The notes below the pieces were generated by a model. The model worked only from the letters and a program-made list of their open reading frames with translations. It was not told the origin of the DNA and searched no databases. Source: Dokdonella sp. (GTDB lineage Bacteria > Pseudomonadota > Gammaproteobacteria > Xanthomonadales > Rhodanobacteraceae). Taken from it: DNA of 64,000 bases. Location of the stretch: contig NZ_JAGIAG010000001.1 of the NCBI RefSeq assembly GCF_017744955.1, forward strand, positions 620,001 through 684,000, given 5' to 3'. Position 1 is the stretch's first letter, and the number at the start of each line of letters is the position of its first letter. This document shows, piece by piece, positions 36,631-44,788 of the stretch. Both the position numbers and the translations under genes were made by a program.

Positions 36631-38502
36631 CTACTTCTGCGCCACCTTCTTGCCGACCGCTTCACCGGTGTCGACGCGGAACGTGAACAGCGAACCGCCG
36701 GTCGGAATCTTGTCGAAGCCGCTCTCGTAGGCGAGGCCGACCGCGCCGAGCGCTCCGAACGGATCGGACGGGTCGAGACCGCCGGCGATCGGCAGGCCGA
36801 TCCAGCCGCCGATGCCGGTGAAGATCGACACGTACTGGTGGCCGGCGACCTTGTAGGTGATCGGATTGCCGATGATTCCGGACGACAGCTTCTTCGACCA
36901 CAGGATCTTGCCGCTGTCCTTGTCGACCGCGCGGAACCAGCCGTCGAGCGTGCCGTAGAACACCACGCCGCCGTCGGTGACGAGCGCGCCGCCCCAGGTC
37001 GGGAACTTCTCGTTGATCTCCCACTTGGTCTTGCCGGTGGTGACGTCGAACGCCTTGAAGTTGCCGAGGTTGCCGGGCTTCTCCGGCTTCATCGCGACGT
37101 TGGCGAACACGTAGACGATGCCGGTCATGATCGCGCCGCGCTCCTTCGGCTCGTCTTCCATGTACCAGTTATTGGTCGGGCAGAAGAAGATCTTCGGGTC
37201 CTTCGGATCGACCGCGCACGGCTGCTGATCCTTGCCGCCCATCGCCGACGGCGAGGCCTTGACCGGCTTGTTGAGGTCGAACGGCGAGTGTTCCTTGACC
37301 TTGATCGGGCGGCCGGTCTTGAGGTCGATCTTCTCGGCCCAGTCGACGTTGACGTACTTGTTGGCGTGCAGGATGGTGCCGTCGCGGCGATCGATGACGT
37401 AGGCGAAGCCGTTGCGGTCGAAGTTGACCAGCACCGGCTTGCCGTCCAGTTCGACCAGGATGTTCTCGTTGATGCCGTCGTAGTCCCACTGGTCGAACGG
37501 CGTCTTCTGATAGCCCCACACCGCTTCGCCGGTGTCCGGTTTGCGCGCGAAGATCGTCATCGACCACTTGTTGTCCTGATCGCCCTTGTTGCACTCCTCG
37601 TGCGTCTTGTACTTGCAGCGGTAGGTCGGGCTCCACAGGCCCGGGTTGCCGGTGCCGTAGTAGAGGAGGTCGAGTTTCGGGTCGTAGGTGATCCAGCCCC
37701 ACGGCGCGCCGCCGCCGCGCTGCCATTCGTCGCCCGGATAGCTGCTCACGCCGAGGTCGCCGAGCTGGCCGTGCTCGGGATGCGCCTTGTTGAAGTCCTT
37801 GCCGAGGCACACGTCCTTGTCGGGACCGGTGCTGTGGCAGACCCAGGCCTCCTTGCCGTCGGCGAGCCGGTAGGCGGCCAGGCGTCCGCGCGCGCCGAAC
37901 TCGTTGCCGCCCATGCCGGTGATGACCAGGTCCTTGACGATCAGCGGCGCCGGGGTCGAGGTCTCGCCCTTCTTCGGCTGCGCGTGCTTGACCTTCCACG
38001 CCTCCTTGCCGGTCTTCGCGTCGAGCGCGATCAGCTGACCGTCGAGCGTGTTGAACACCAGTTTGCCGTCGGCGTACGCGGCGCCGCGGTTGACCGTGTC
38101 GCAGCAGGCCACCGCGACCGCGTGCTCGTCCTGCTTGGGCGTGTACTTCCACAGCACGTGGTAGTTGTCCGGCTCGGACAGGTCCAGTGCCCAGACGTAG
38201 TTCGGATAGCCGCTGACGTAATACATCGTGTTGCCGACGACCAGCGGCTGGCCTTCGTGGCCGCGCGGGCCGCCGGTCGACATCGACCAGACCATCTGCA
38301 GGTTCGCGGCGTTGTTCTTGGTGATCTCGCTCAGCTTGCTGTGGCGCGTGCCGGCGTAGTCGCCGCTCGGCAGGCCCCAGCCGTCGGGGTTCTGCGACAG
38401 CTTGACGACCTCGTCGTTGGCCGCCGCGGTGCCGGCAGCGAACGCGGCCGCGAGACCCGCACACAGCGCGAACGATAGGCATCTTGCGGACGATCTGCTC
38501 AT
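36631..38502 (-). CDS. xoxF: Lanthanide-dependent PQQ methanol/alcohol dehydrogenase
   Basis: Periplasmic quinoprotein oxidising methanol or other primary alcohols; 623 residues with signal peptide (SFALCAGLAAAFAAGTAAA). Active-site features are the adjacent-cysteine disulfide CC at 133-134, glutamate in GGNEFG (E201), asparagine in GTGNPG (N285), catalytic D340 and the extra aspartate D342 in WDYDG. That second aspartate marks lanthanide-using XoxF as opposed to calcium MxaF, which has alanine. Eight propeller W-motifs recur. Between N285 and D340 an insertion carries two more cysteines (RCKYKTHEEC). No mxaF, mxaI or pqq genes are in the window. GGGAG precedes the ATG, and a sigma-54 promoter lies 100 bp upstream. 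Confidence 0.96.
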   Translation of the reverse strand: MSRSSARCLSFALCAGLAAAFAAGTAAANDEVVKLSQNPDGWGLPSGDYAGTRHSKLSEITKNNAANLQMVWSMSTGGPRGHEGQPLVVGNTMYYVSGYPNYVWALDLSEPDNYHVLWKYTPKQDEHAVAVACCDTVNRGAAYADGKLVFNTLDGQLIALDAKTGKEAWKVKHAQPKKGETSTPAPLIVKDLVITGMGGNEFGARGRLAAYRLADGKEAWVCHSTGPDKDVCLGKDFNKAHPEHGQLGDLGVSSYPGDEWQRGGGAPWGWITYDPKLDLLYYGTGNPGLWSPTYRCKYKTHEECNKGDQDNKWSMTIFARKPDTGEAVWGYQKTPFDQWDYDGINENILVELDGKPVLVNFDRNGFAYVIDRRDGTILHANKYVNVDWAEKIDLKTGRPIKVKEHSPFDLNKPVKASPSAMGGKDQQPCAVDPKDPKIFFCPTNNWYMEDEPKERGAIMTGIVYVFANVAMKPEKPGNLGNFKAFDVTTGKTKWEINEKFPTWGGALVTDGGVVFYGTLDGWFRAVDKDSGKILWSKKLSSGIIGNPITYKVAGHQYVSIFTGIGGWIGLPIAGGLDPSDPFGALGAVGLAYESGFDKIPTGGSLFTFRVDTGEAVGKKVAQK

Positions 38503-38600
38503 TTCGGTGCTCCCTTGGGCGGACTGGCGCGATAGGCGCGGATCGATCGCAGACCTGCCGTCCCGCTGTCGGGCCGGCCCTGCGACACACCACTTTCAGG

Positions 38601-38616
38601 TGCAGTTGACGTGCCA
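38601..38616 (-). promoter_or_regulatory. Sigma-54 (-24/-12) promoter of xoxF
   Basis: Minus strand reads TGGCACGTCAACTGCA: a perfect -24 half TGGCAC and -12 CTGCA with the required 10 nt between GG and GC. The start should be near 38591, giving a leader of about 90 nt to the xoxF ATG. Confidence 0.65.
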
Positions 38617-38690
38617 GATCGGCGCGTGCGGGAGAATTTCCCAAGGATCAAGCGATTGCGCGTGCTGCGATGCAGCGTCGCCGGCGCGGC

Positions 38691-38710
38691 TGTGCCACCC
38701 ACGGAACACC
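38691..38710. promoter_or_regulatory. Candidate enhancer (activator) site upstream of xoxF
   Basis: TGTGCC-ACCCAC-GGAACA, an inverted repeat with one mismatch, about 110 bp upstream of the predicted sigma-54 start. CACCCACG and GGAACACC from this site recur, in a different arrangement, 100-130 bp upstream of the frmA start. Confidence 0.35.
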
Positions 38711-38765
38711 CGTGCCTGCGGCATTGCGCCGCAGCTGGCATAGCGCCGTGAAACGTCGGGGGAGC

Positions 38766-38782
38766 GGCGGGACGGTCCCGCC
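38766..38782 (-). terminator. Hairpin after xanB2
   Basis: Perfect 7-bp arms ggcggga/tcccgcc with a 3-nt loop directly behind the xanB2 stop. No T run follows, so termination would be weak or Rho-assisted. Confidence 0.4.
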
Positions 38783-38789
38783 GGGGCGC

Positions 38790-39776
38790 TCAGACGCCGG
38801 CGTGGTGGACGCCGTCGACCTCGACCAGCAGCTCGCGCCGGCAGATGTCGCCGGCCAGCAGCAGCAGACCGGCGAGATCCGGCGCGTGCCGGCGCAGGGC
38901 GGCTTCCACCGCATCCGCATCGGCCGGATCGCGCACGTACACCTTCAGCAGGCTGCGCGTGCCGAGTTGCCGCTCGGGCATCGACGCCTGCTGGAACAGG
39001 CTGTCGAGGTTGGTCAGCGTCTCGCCGATCTGCGCGTCGAGGTCGTCCTCGTGCCGCGAGGCGTGGCCGACCACCGCGGCGGTGCCGGAAATCAGCAACT
39101 GCTCGGACTGCATGCGCATGCCGCGCGCGAAGGTCGGCGCGGTCGGACCGTACTGGCGCGGATAGCGCCAGGCGCTGACCTGGCGCGGATTCTCGATCGC
39201 GGTGCCGGGCGTGCGTGCCGCCAGCCCGTAGACCTGCAGCACGCGCACGTCGTCCTGGCGGCCGATCGCGGTCGCGGCCGGGTAGCGCGTCTGCGCGCCG
39301 GAGTGCATGCCCTGCGCGCGGCCGTCGCAGAACTGCCGGTAGCGCTCGGCGTCGCCGTCGCCTTCGTTGATCGCGTCGAGGTAGTTCCACAGCCGCAGCA
39401 GGTGCGGCGTGCCGCTGGCGCCGACGAAGGCGGTCAGCATGCGGTACGCGTGCGCGGCGGCGCCGACGATGCCGCCGTGCGCGGCCTCGTCGACCTCGAT
39501 CGCGAAGAACATGTGTTCGCCGTCGCTGCTCCAGCGCAGGTCTTCGTGACGACCGCTGCGCACCGGCGCGATACCGCGCCAGACCTCGAACGGCGCCTCG
39601 CGCAGGGAACGCAGGCCGACGCGCAGCGTGCGCGGATCGTCCGGCACGTCCGCCGCGCCGAAGCCGATCACGGCGAGCACGTCCGGCCCGGCCAGCAGCG
39701 CGTCGGCGGCACCCGATTCGTAGCCGATCCGCAGGGGCGGCAGCAGCGAGGCGGGTTCGGTCAGCGGCTTGGACAT
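38790..39776 (-). CDS. xanB2: Chorismatase producing hydroxybenzoate (XanB2-type)
   Basis: Splits chorismate to 3-hydroxybenzoate (and 4-hydroxybenzoate in Xanthomonas), giving pyruvate; the hydroxybenzoate primes xanthomonadin and ubiquinone synthesis. The 328-residue protein matches the FkbO/Hyg5/XanB2 family: YRQFCDGRAQG, RYPAATAIG and SAWRYPRQYGPTAPTFARG carry the chorismate-binding residues, and the C-terminal half has a RidA-like fold (QLLISGTAAVVGHASRHEDDL). ATG at 39776 fits the family start. It is divergent from the ACP gene across 101 bp, so one promoter region could serve both arms of the pigment cluster. Confidence 0.93.
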   Translation of the reverse strand: MSKPLTEPASLLPPLRIGYESGAADALLAGPDVLAVIGFGAADVPDDPRTLRVGLRSLREAPFEVWRGIAPVRSGRHEDLRWSSDGEHMFFAIEVDEAAHGGIVGAAAHAYRMLTAFVGASGTPHLLRLWNYLDAINEGDGDAERYRQFCDGRAQGMHSGAQTRYPAATAIGRQDDVRVLQVYGLAARTPGTAIENPRQVSAWRYPRQYGPTAPTFARGMRMQSEQLLISGTAAVVGHASRHEDDLDAQIGETLTNLDSLFQQASMPERQLGTRSLLKVYVRDPADADAVEAALRRHAPDLAGLLLLAGDICRRELLVEVDGVHHAGV

Positions 39777-39877
39777 CGGCAAGGCGGCGGTGAAGCGGCC
39801 GGGAGGCGCGCGGCGGGTCGCGGATGATACACTGGCCGGATACCTTTCCGCCCTCCAATCCTCCGCGCCCTGCACCG

Positions 39878-40171
39878 ATGTCCACCAACGCCACTGCCGC
39901 CGCGCAGACCCCTGCCGAGCAGGAGCTCGCGCAGCTGCTGACCGAGAGCCTGAACATCGACTGGGTCAAGCCCGAGGACATCGATCCCGAAGCCGCCCTG
40001 TTCGGCAGCGATCTCGGCCTCGATTCGATCGACGCGCTCGAGTTGGCGCTGGCCGTGTCCAAGCGCTACGGCTTCCAGCTGCGCTCGGACAACCCGGACA
40101 ACCAGCGCATCTTCGGCAGCCTGCGCGCGCTCGCCGCGCACATCGAGCAGCATCGCGCGGCGGCCGCGTGA
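39878..40171 (+). CDS. Acyl carrier protein of the aryl polyene pathway
   Basis: Carries the growing polyene on a phosphopantetheine arm. The 97-residue protein has the four-helix ACP layout, with the attachment serine in GSDLGLDSIDALEL. It starts the rightward part of the pigment locus, opposite xanB2. A TGaTACACT sequence at 39826-39834 could be the -10 element of its promoter. Only one ACP is visible, whereas related clusters often encode two. Confidence 0.92.
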   Translation: MSTNATAAAQTPAEQELAQLLTESLNIDWVKPEDIDPEAALFGSDLGLDSIDALELALAVSKRYGFQLRSDNPDNQRIFGSLRALAAHIEQHRAAAA

Positions 40172-40211
40172 GCGTGAGGCTCGCGCGGAACACGAGCCTA
40201 CGTCCGGCCGC

Positions 40212-40772
40212 ATGAGCGCATTGCAAAACCGCCCACGCACCGCCCTGCTGGTGGTCGACGTGCAGCGCGACGTGGTCGCGAACGCGTTCCGCCGAGACGA
40301 GGTCGTCGCCGTCGTCGCCGGACTCGTCGAGCGTGCGCGCGCCGCCGCGACGCCGGTGATCTGGGTGCAGCACGAGGATGCCGAACTGGTTCCCGGAAGC
40401 GACGGCTGGCGCCTCGTCGAAGCGCTGGTTCCGGCCGCCGGCGAAGCGATCGTCCGCAAGCGCTATCGCGACGCTTTCGACGACACCGACCTCGAACCGA
40501 TCCTCGCCGACGCGCGCGTCGGCCGCCTGTTCGTCACCGGTGCGCAGAGCGATTTCTGCATCCGCTCGACCCTGCACGGAGCGCTGGCGCGCGGCTACGA
40601 CGCGGTGCTGGTCGCCGACGCCCATACGACGGACGACATGCCGCTCGGCGATGCGTCCCTGTCCGCCGCGCAGATCGTCGCGCACATGAACCGCTACTGG
40701 CACGGCCAGACCGCGCCGGGACGCAGCGGCGGCGCGGTGCGGGCCGTCGACGTCGATTTCGCGACGGCGTAG
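40212..40772 (+). CDS. Isochorismatase-family cysteine hydrolase
   Basis: The 186-residue protein has the isochorismatase-like fold with a likely catalytic triad: Asp in LLVVDVQRD, Lys in VRKRYRDAF and Cys in TGAQSDFCIRSTLHGA, plus GYDAVLVADAHTT. Members hydrolyse amides or enol ethers such as nicotinamide, N-carbamoyl compounds and isochorismate. The Cys rather than Gly at the nucleophile position argues for an amidase-type reaction and against isochorismate. It is 40 bp downstream of the ACP gene; a link to pigment synthesis is possible only by position. Confidence 0.85.
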   Translation: MSALQNRPRTALLVVDVQRDVVANAFRRDEVVAVVAGLVERARAAATPVIWVQHEDAELVPGSDGWRLVEALVPAAGEAIVRKRYRDAFDDTDLEPILADARVGRLFVTGAQSDFCIRSTLHGALARGYDAVLVADAHTTDDMPLGDASLSAAQIVAHMNRYWHGQTAPGRSGGAVRAVDVDFATA

Positions 40773-40778
40773 AGCCGC

Positions 40779-42098
40779 TCAGGCCGGATCGACCGGCGTG
40801 TTGCCGCCGGTGAATTTCGTGCGCGCCTGGCGCCGCCGCGTGACCAGCTCGCCGATCCATGCGCGCAGGTTCTTCACGCCGTAGGCGGCGTAGACGAGCT
40901 TGAAAATTTTCAGCTTGCGCATCACCAGCGGGCTGTCGAACACGTCGCCGGCGAGCATCGAGATCACGCCCTGCTCGAGCTGGAACTGGTTGCCCGGATA
41001 GGCGAACAGGTGGCGCATGACCGGCGAGTTGAAGCGATAGATGAACCACGAGAACACGCGCACGCCGCGGCGGATGCGCTTCTCGAACGCGATCTGCAGT
41101 TCCGCCTCGCGTGCCGGCGCATCGAGCGCCGCGCCGACCGTCGCCGCCGCCTGCTTGCCGCTGTGCATGGCCAGATACACGCCGGAGGAGAACACCGGGT
41201 CGACGAAGGCCCAGGCGTCGCCGACCATGATCCATCCCGGTCCGTGCATGCGCTCGCAGATGTAGGAATAGTTGCCGGTGACGCGCACCTCGGAAACCAT
41301 CTTCGCGCCGGTCATGCGGCGGGCGAGATCGGGCATGCGCGCGAGCGTGGCGAGCAGGAATTCCTCGTTGCGGCCACGGCGCTGCTTGAGGTACTCCGGC
41401 CAGCACACCGCGCCGATGCTGGTGATGCCGTCGCGCAAGGGGATGCACCAGCACCAGCCGTGCTCGAAGTTGTAGATGCTGATGTTGCCGGCGTCGTCGC
41501 CCGGGCGCCGCTCGACGTCGCGGAAATGCGCGAAGATCGCCGCGCTCTGGTGCTTGTCGTTCTTGCGCTTGAGCTTGAGCGCGTTGCCGAGCAGGGTGTC
41601 GCGGCCGCTGGCGTCGACTAGGTACTTCGCGCGCACGGTCAGCGCGGCGCCGTCCGCGTCCTTCGCGTATGCGGTCACGTTGCCGATGCCGCCGAGTTCC
41701 ACGCGCTCGACCTTGACCCCTTCACGGGCGTCGACGCCGTTCTCGCGTGCGTGCTCGAACAGCATCTGGTCGAATTCCTCGCGCTTGACCTGGAAGGCGT
41801 GCGGCGGCGTGCTGCCGATCGCGCGGCTGAACTGGAAGGTCTGGTAGCTGTCGCCGGACTCGAAGTCGGCGCCGTGCTTGACCACGCCGAGCGCGCGCAC
41901 CTTCTCCATCACGCCGAGCGTGTCGAAGATCGGCAGGTTCGCCGGCAGCAGCGATTCGCCGATGTGGAAGCGCGGATGGCGGTCCTTCTCCAACTGCAGC
42001 ACGCGCCGCCCCTGGCGCTGCAACAGGGTCGCCACGGTCGATCCGCCGGGACCGCCGCCGACCACCAGCACGTCGCACTCGATCGTTCCCTCAGGCAT
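40779..42098 (-). CDS. FAD-dependent halogenase-like oxidoreductase
   Basis: The 439-residue flavoprotein has the FAD motif GGGPGGST (14-21), the halogenase-type lysine in GVVKHGADF (K74) and WCWCIP at 215-220, which fits the WxWxIP signature of flavin halogenases; GDAWAFVDPVFSSGVYLAM is the second FAD contact. Xanthomonadins are brominated aryl polyenes, so halogenation of the aryl head or chain is the natural guess. It is encoded opposite to its neighbours and begins 75 bp from the divergent membrane-protein gene. The ATG at 42098 (MPEGTIECDVLVVGGG) starts the fold; the longer open frame is chance. Confidence 0.9.
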   Translation of the reverse strand: MPEGTIECDVLVVGGGPGGSTVATLLQRQGRRVLQLEKDRHPRFHIGESLLPANLPIFDTLGVMEKVRALGVVKHGADFESGDSYQTFQFSRAIGSTPPHAFQVKREEFDQMLFEHARENGVDAREGVKVERVELGGIGNVTAYAKDADGAALTVRAKYLVDASGRDTLLGNALKLKRKNDKHQSAAIFAHFRDVERRPGDDAGNISIYNFEHGWCWCIPLRDGITSIGAVCWPEYLKQRRGRNEEFLLATLARMPDLARRMTGAKMVSEVRVTGNYSYICERMHGPGWIMVGDAWAFVDPVFSSGVYLAMHSGKQAAATVGAALDAPAREAELQIAFEKRIRRGVRVFSWFIYRFNSPVMRHLFAYPGNQFQLEQGVISMLAGDVFDSPLVMRKLKIFKLVYAAYGVKNLRAWIGELVTRRRQARTKFTGGNTPVDPA

Positions 42099-42173
42099 CT
42101 CGCTTCCCACGTCCGTCCCCGTCGCGCAAAGGCGCCATGTTACATTCGCCTTCGCCTCGACGCGTATCCTTTC

Positions 42174-42908
42174 GTGTCCATCATCGCCCCCACCACGCCA
42201 TCGACTTCGCTCGCGCCGCGTTCGCGCTGGCTCGCATTCGGACTGGCCGTCTACGTCGTGTCGCTGGCCGCGGCGCTGGCGAGCGGCAACGTATGGCTCG
42301 ATACGTTCGCCGCGCTGGTGCTGGTCACCTTGCTGCTGTCGCCCGGTCTGCGCCGGCGCAGCGGCGTCGCCTGGGTGTTGTGGCTGCTCGCCGGCGCGAG
42401 CTTCCTCGCGCTGGCGGCGTGCGGCCACGGCCGGTTGGCGCTGGACGTGCTGCCGATCTTCGTCAACGCGGCGCTGTGCCTGCTGTTCGCGCGCACCCTG
42501 GCGCGTGGGCGTGAACCCCTGATCGCGCGCATCATCGAAGTGCTCGAAGGGCGCGAGCGTCTGGCTCTGCCGCGCGTCGCCGCGTACGCGCGCGGGCTGA
42601 CGCTGGCCTGGGCGCTGCTGTTCGGCGCGCAGGCGACGCTGCTCGCGCTGCTGCTGACGTTCGCGCGGCCAGACGGTCTGCTCGATGCGCTCGGCCTCGC
42701 GGCGCCGTTCGTCGTGGCCGGCAGCGCCTGGCGCTGGTACCTGCACGTCGGCAGCTACGCGCTGGTGTTGACCTTTCTGGTGCTCGAATACGCGTTCCGC
42801 CGCCGCTACCTCGCGCATCTGCCGCACGCGCCGATGGCGCAGTTCATCGCGCGGCTGATGCGGCGCTGGCCGGCGCTCGTGCGCCGCTTCGCCGACGAGA
42901 TGGACTGA
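42174..42908 (+). CDS. COG4648-type membrane protein of aryl polyene clusters
   Basis: An integral membrane protein of 244 residues with about seven predicted helices, first at WLAFGLAVYVVSLAAALA, last at WYLHVGSYALVLTFLVLEYAF. A short cytoplasmic basic C-terminus follows. Proteins of this type accompany aryl polyene genes; their function is not established. The start is taken as GTG 42174, the first in-frame start after the divergent halogenase ATG; no clear Shine-Dalgarno is visible, so the N-terminus is uncertain. It is followed by the dehydratase gene after 3 bp. Confidence 0.8.
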   Translation: MSIIAPTTPSTSLAPRSRWLAFGLAVYVVSLAAALASGNVWLDTFAALVLVTLLLSPGLRRRSGVAWVLWLLAGASFLALAACGHGRLALDVLPIFVNAALCLLFARTLARGREPLIARIIEVLEGRERLALPRVAAYARGLTLAWALLFGAQATLLALLLTFARPDGLLDALGLAAPFVVAGSAWRWYLHVGSYALVLTFLVLEYAFRRRYLAHLPHAPMAQFIARLMRRWPALVRRFADEMD

Positions 42909-42911
42909 GCC

Positions 42912-43211
42912 ATGGACGGGCCGCGGCAAGGTCGCCAGTCCATTCGCATCGGCGCGGACCATCCGAGCCTGCCGGGGCATTTCCCCGGCGCGCCGGTGGT
43001 GCCCGGCGTGGTCCTGCTCGACCGCATCGCCGCCGCGCTGGAACACGCAGGCGCCGGCCGCCTCGCCTACGTCGGCGCGGTCAAGTTCGCCGCGCCGCTG
43101 CTGCCGGAACAGGACGCCGAGCTCAGCTGGACGCTCGACGGCGTGCGCGTGAGCTTTCGCATCGAGCGCGCCGGATCGACGATACTGTCGGGCCAGGGGG
43201 AGGTGGCATGA
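42912..43211 (+). CDS. Hotdog-fold 3-hydroxyacyl-ACP dehydratase (FabZ-like)
   Basis: A compact 99-residue hotdog protein. The active-site stretch HPSLPGHFPGAPVVPGVVLL contains the conserved histidine and the HFPGxPVxPG hallmark of FabA/FabZ. It would remove water from 3-hydroxyacyl-ACP to create the conjugated double bonds of the polyene. It lies 3 bp after the COG4648 gene and its stop overlaps the acyltransferase start (ATGA). A second dehydratase is at 50944; such pairs form heterodimers in known aryl polyene systems. Confidence 0.88.
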   Translation: MDGPRQGRQSIRIGADHPSLPGHFPGAPVVPGVVLLDRIAAALEHAGAGRLAYVGAVKFAAPLLPEQDAELSWTLDGVRVSFRIERAGSTILSGQGEVA

Positions 43212-44176
43212 ACGATCATTGGAGCAAGCGCAAGGAAGGCGGCGGCCGCTTCGCGATCTGGCTGATCCGCACGATCGGATTGAACCTCGGCCGCGGCGTC
43301 GCGCGTGTGTTCCTGTATCCGATCACGCTGTATTTCTATTTCCGCCGGCCGTACGAGCGGCGCGTGTCCTACGCGTTCCTCGAGCGCGCGTTCGGGCGGC
43401 GCGCGAACGCCTGGCAGGTGATGCGCCACATCCATCGCTTCGCCGGCACGATCCTCGATCGCGTATTCCTCCTCGCCGACCGCTTCAAGGCTTTCGACGT
43501 GCGCGTCGAAGGGCTCGACCAGCTCACCTCGCGCATCCGCCCGGAACGCGGCGTGCTGCTGCTCGGCGCTCACGTCGGCAGCTTCGAGGTGCTGCGCATC
43601 CTGGCGCAGGAATCCGACGCGCCGCGCGTGTGCGTGGTGCTCGACACGCAGAAGACGCCGGCGCTGACCGAGCTGCTGCACGCGCTCAACCCGGAAGTCG
43701 CCCGCAACGTCATCGACGCCTCGCGGCCGAGCAACGAGATCGTGCTGGCGATGAGCGAGGCGGTGGAGTCCGGCGCGCTGGCGACGCTGCTGGCCGACCG
43801 CGCGCGCGAGCACGAGGCGACCGTGGTGGTCGACTTCATGGGCGCGCCGGCCGCTTTCCCGGCCGCGCCGTTCCTGCTCGGTTCGCTGCTGAAGGTGCCG
43901 TTGGTGCTGTGCCTGGGCCTGTATCGTGGCGGCAACCGCTACGATCTGTATTTCGAGGCATTCGCCGACCAGCTCGAACTGCCGCGCCGCGCGCGCGAGG
44001 TCGAGCTGCAGGCGGTAGTGCAGCGCTACGCCGCGCGGCTCGAACACTACGTACGGCTGGATCCCTACAACTGGTTCAACTGGCATGACTTCTGGAATCT
44101 CGAAGGCCTGCGCGTCGGCCGTCCTGCTCGGCGCAGCGACGCTCTGGTCGACGCCGCCGTGCAGCGCGTCGCCTGA
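43208..44176 (+). CDS. LpxL/HtrB-family acyltransferase
   Basis: Membrane-associated acyltransferase of 322 residues. After a hydrophobic N-terminal stretch (RVFLYPITLYFYFRRP) comes the catalytic HX4E-type motif GAHVGSFEVLR and a later LLADRAREHEATVVVDFMGAP, as in lipid A late acyltransferases. In aryl polyene clusters it is thought to move the polyene onto its lipid anchor. Translation is coupled to the dehydratase by ATGA, and its last 92 bp overlap the LolA-like gene. Confidence 0.88.
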   Translation: MNDHWSKRKEGGGRFAIWLIRTIGLNLGRGVARVFLYPITLYFYFRRPYERRVSYAFLERAFGRRANAWQVMRHIHRFAGTILDRVFLLADRFKAFDVRVEGLDQLTSRIRPERGVLLLGAHVGSFEVLRILAQESDAPRVCVVLDTQKTPALTELLHALNPEVARNVIDASRPSNEIVLAMSEAVESGALATLLADRAREHEATVVVDFMGAPAAFPAAPFLLGSLLKVPLVLCLGLYRGGNRYDLYFEAFADQLELPRRAREVELQAVVQRYAARLEHYVRLDPYNWFNWHDFWNLEGLRVGRPARRSDALVDAAVQRVA

Positions 44177-44756
44177 GACGGGCACCGACGCCGCGGCGAT
44201 CGTCGCGACCTTGAAGCGCGCGACGCCGGCGCGCACGCCCTACGTCGAGGTGCGCTACTCGGGCCTGCTCGATCGTCCGCTGATCCTGCGCGGCGAGCTG
44301 GAATATCTCGGCCCCGGCCGGCTCGGCAAGCGCGTCGACAGTCCGTACCGGGAACAGACCACGGTCGCCGACGGCAGCGCCACGGTGCGCCGCGGAGAGC
44401 GCGCGCCGCGCACGTTCTCGCTCGGCCAAGCGCCGGAACTGGAAGGCTTCCTGCGCGGCTTCTCCGCCCTGCTCGGCGGCGACGCCGGGGCCCTGCAGCG
44501 CGACTTCACGCTGAGCGCCAGCGGCACCGCGTCGAACTGGCAGCTGCGGCTGAAGCCGCGCGACGATCGCCTCGCGCGCCGCGTGCAGGCGATCGAGGTC
44601 GACGGCGCGGACGGCACGCCGCGCTGCTTCCGCACCCACGAAGGCGACGGCGATCTGGCGATCCTGCTGGTCGACTCGCTCGCCGAGACCAAGCTCGGCG
44701 TGCGGCCGGGGCAGGGAGAACTGGACGCGCTGTGCCGCGGCGTGGCGAAGCGATGA
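44085..44756 (+). CDS. LolA-like outer-membrane lipoprotein carrier
   Basis: A secreted 223-residue protein with signal peptide (ACASAVLLGAATLWSTPPCSA) and the LolA-type beta fold (ILRGELEYLGPGRLGKRV, later VQAIEVDGADGTPRCFRTH). Aryl polyene loci carry such carriers, presumably to shuttle the lipid-linked pigment across the periplasm. Starting inside the acyltransferase gene implies tight coupling. Acts with the MMPL exporter encoded 32 bp downstream. Confidence 0.87.
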   Translation: MTSGISKACASAVLLGAATLWSTPPCSASPETGTDAAAIVATLKRATPARTPYVEVRYSGLLDRPLILRGELEYLGPGRLGKRVDSPYREQTTVADGSATVRRGERAPRTFSLGQAPELEGFLRGFSALLGGDAGALQRDFTLSASGTASNWQLRLKPRDDRLARRVQAIEVDGADGTPRCFRTHEGDGDLAILLVDSLAETKLGVRPGQGELDALCRGVAKR

Positions 44757-44788
44757 CGCGCGCCGCGACGGCAGGGCAGGGCTGAGGC

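Noticed and set aside
36631..38502. Calcium-type methanol dehydrogenase MxaF
   Set aside because: WDYDG has aspartate at the position where MxaF has alanine, and no mxaI is nearby.
41751..42173. Upstream extension of the COG4648 membrane protein frame
   Set aside because: It lies antisense to the halogenase-like gene and is arginine-rich; the helices begin only after 42174.
42099..43046. N-terminal extension of the halogenase-like frame
   Set aside because: Low-complexity Gln/Arg-rich translation antisense to the membrane-protein and dehydratase genes; the FAD fold starts at 42098.
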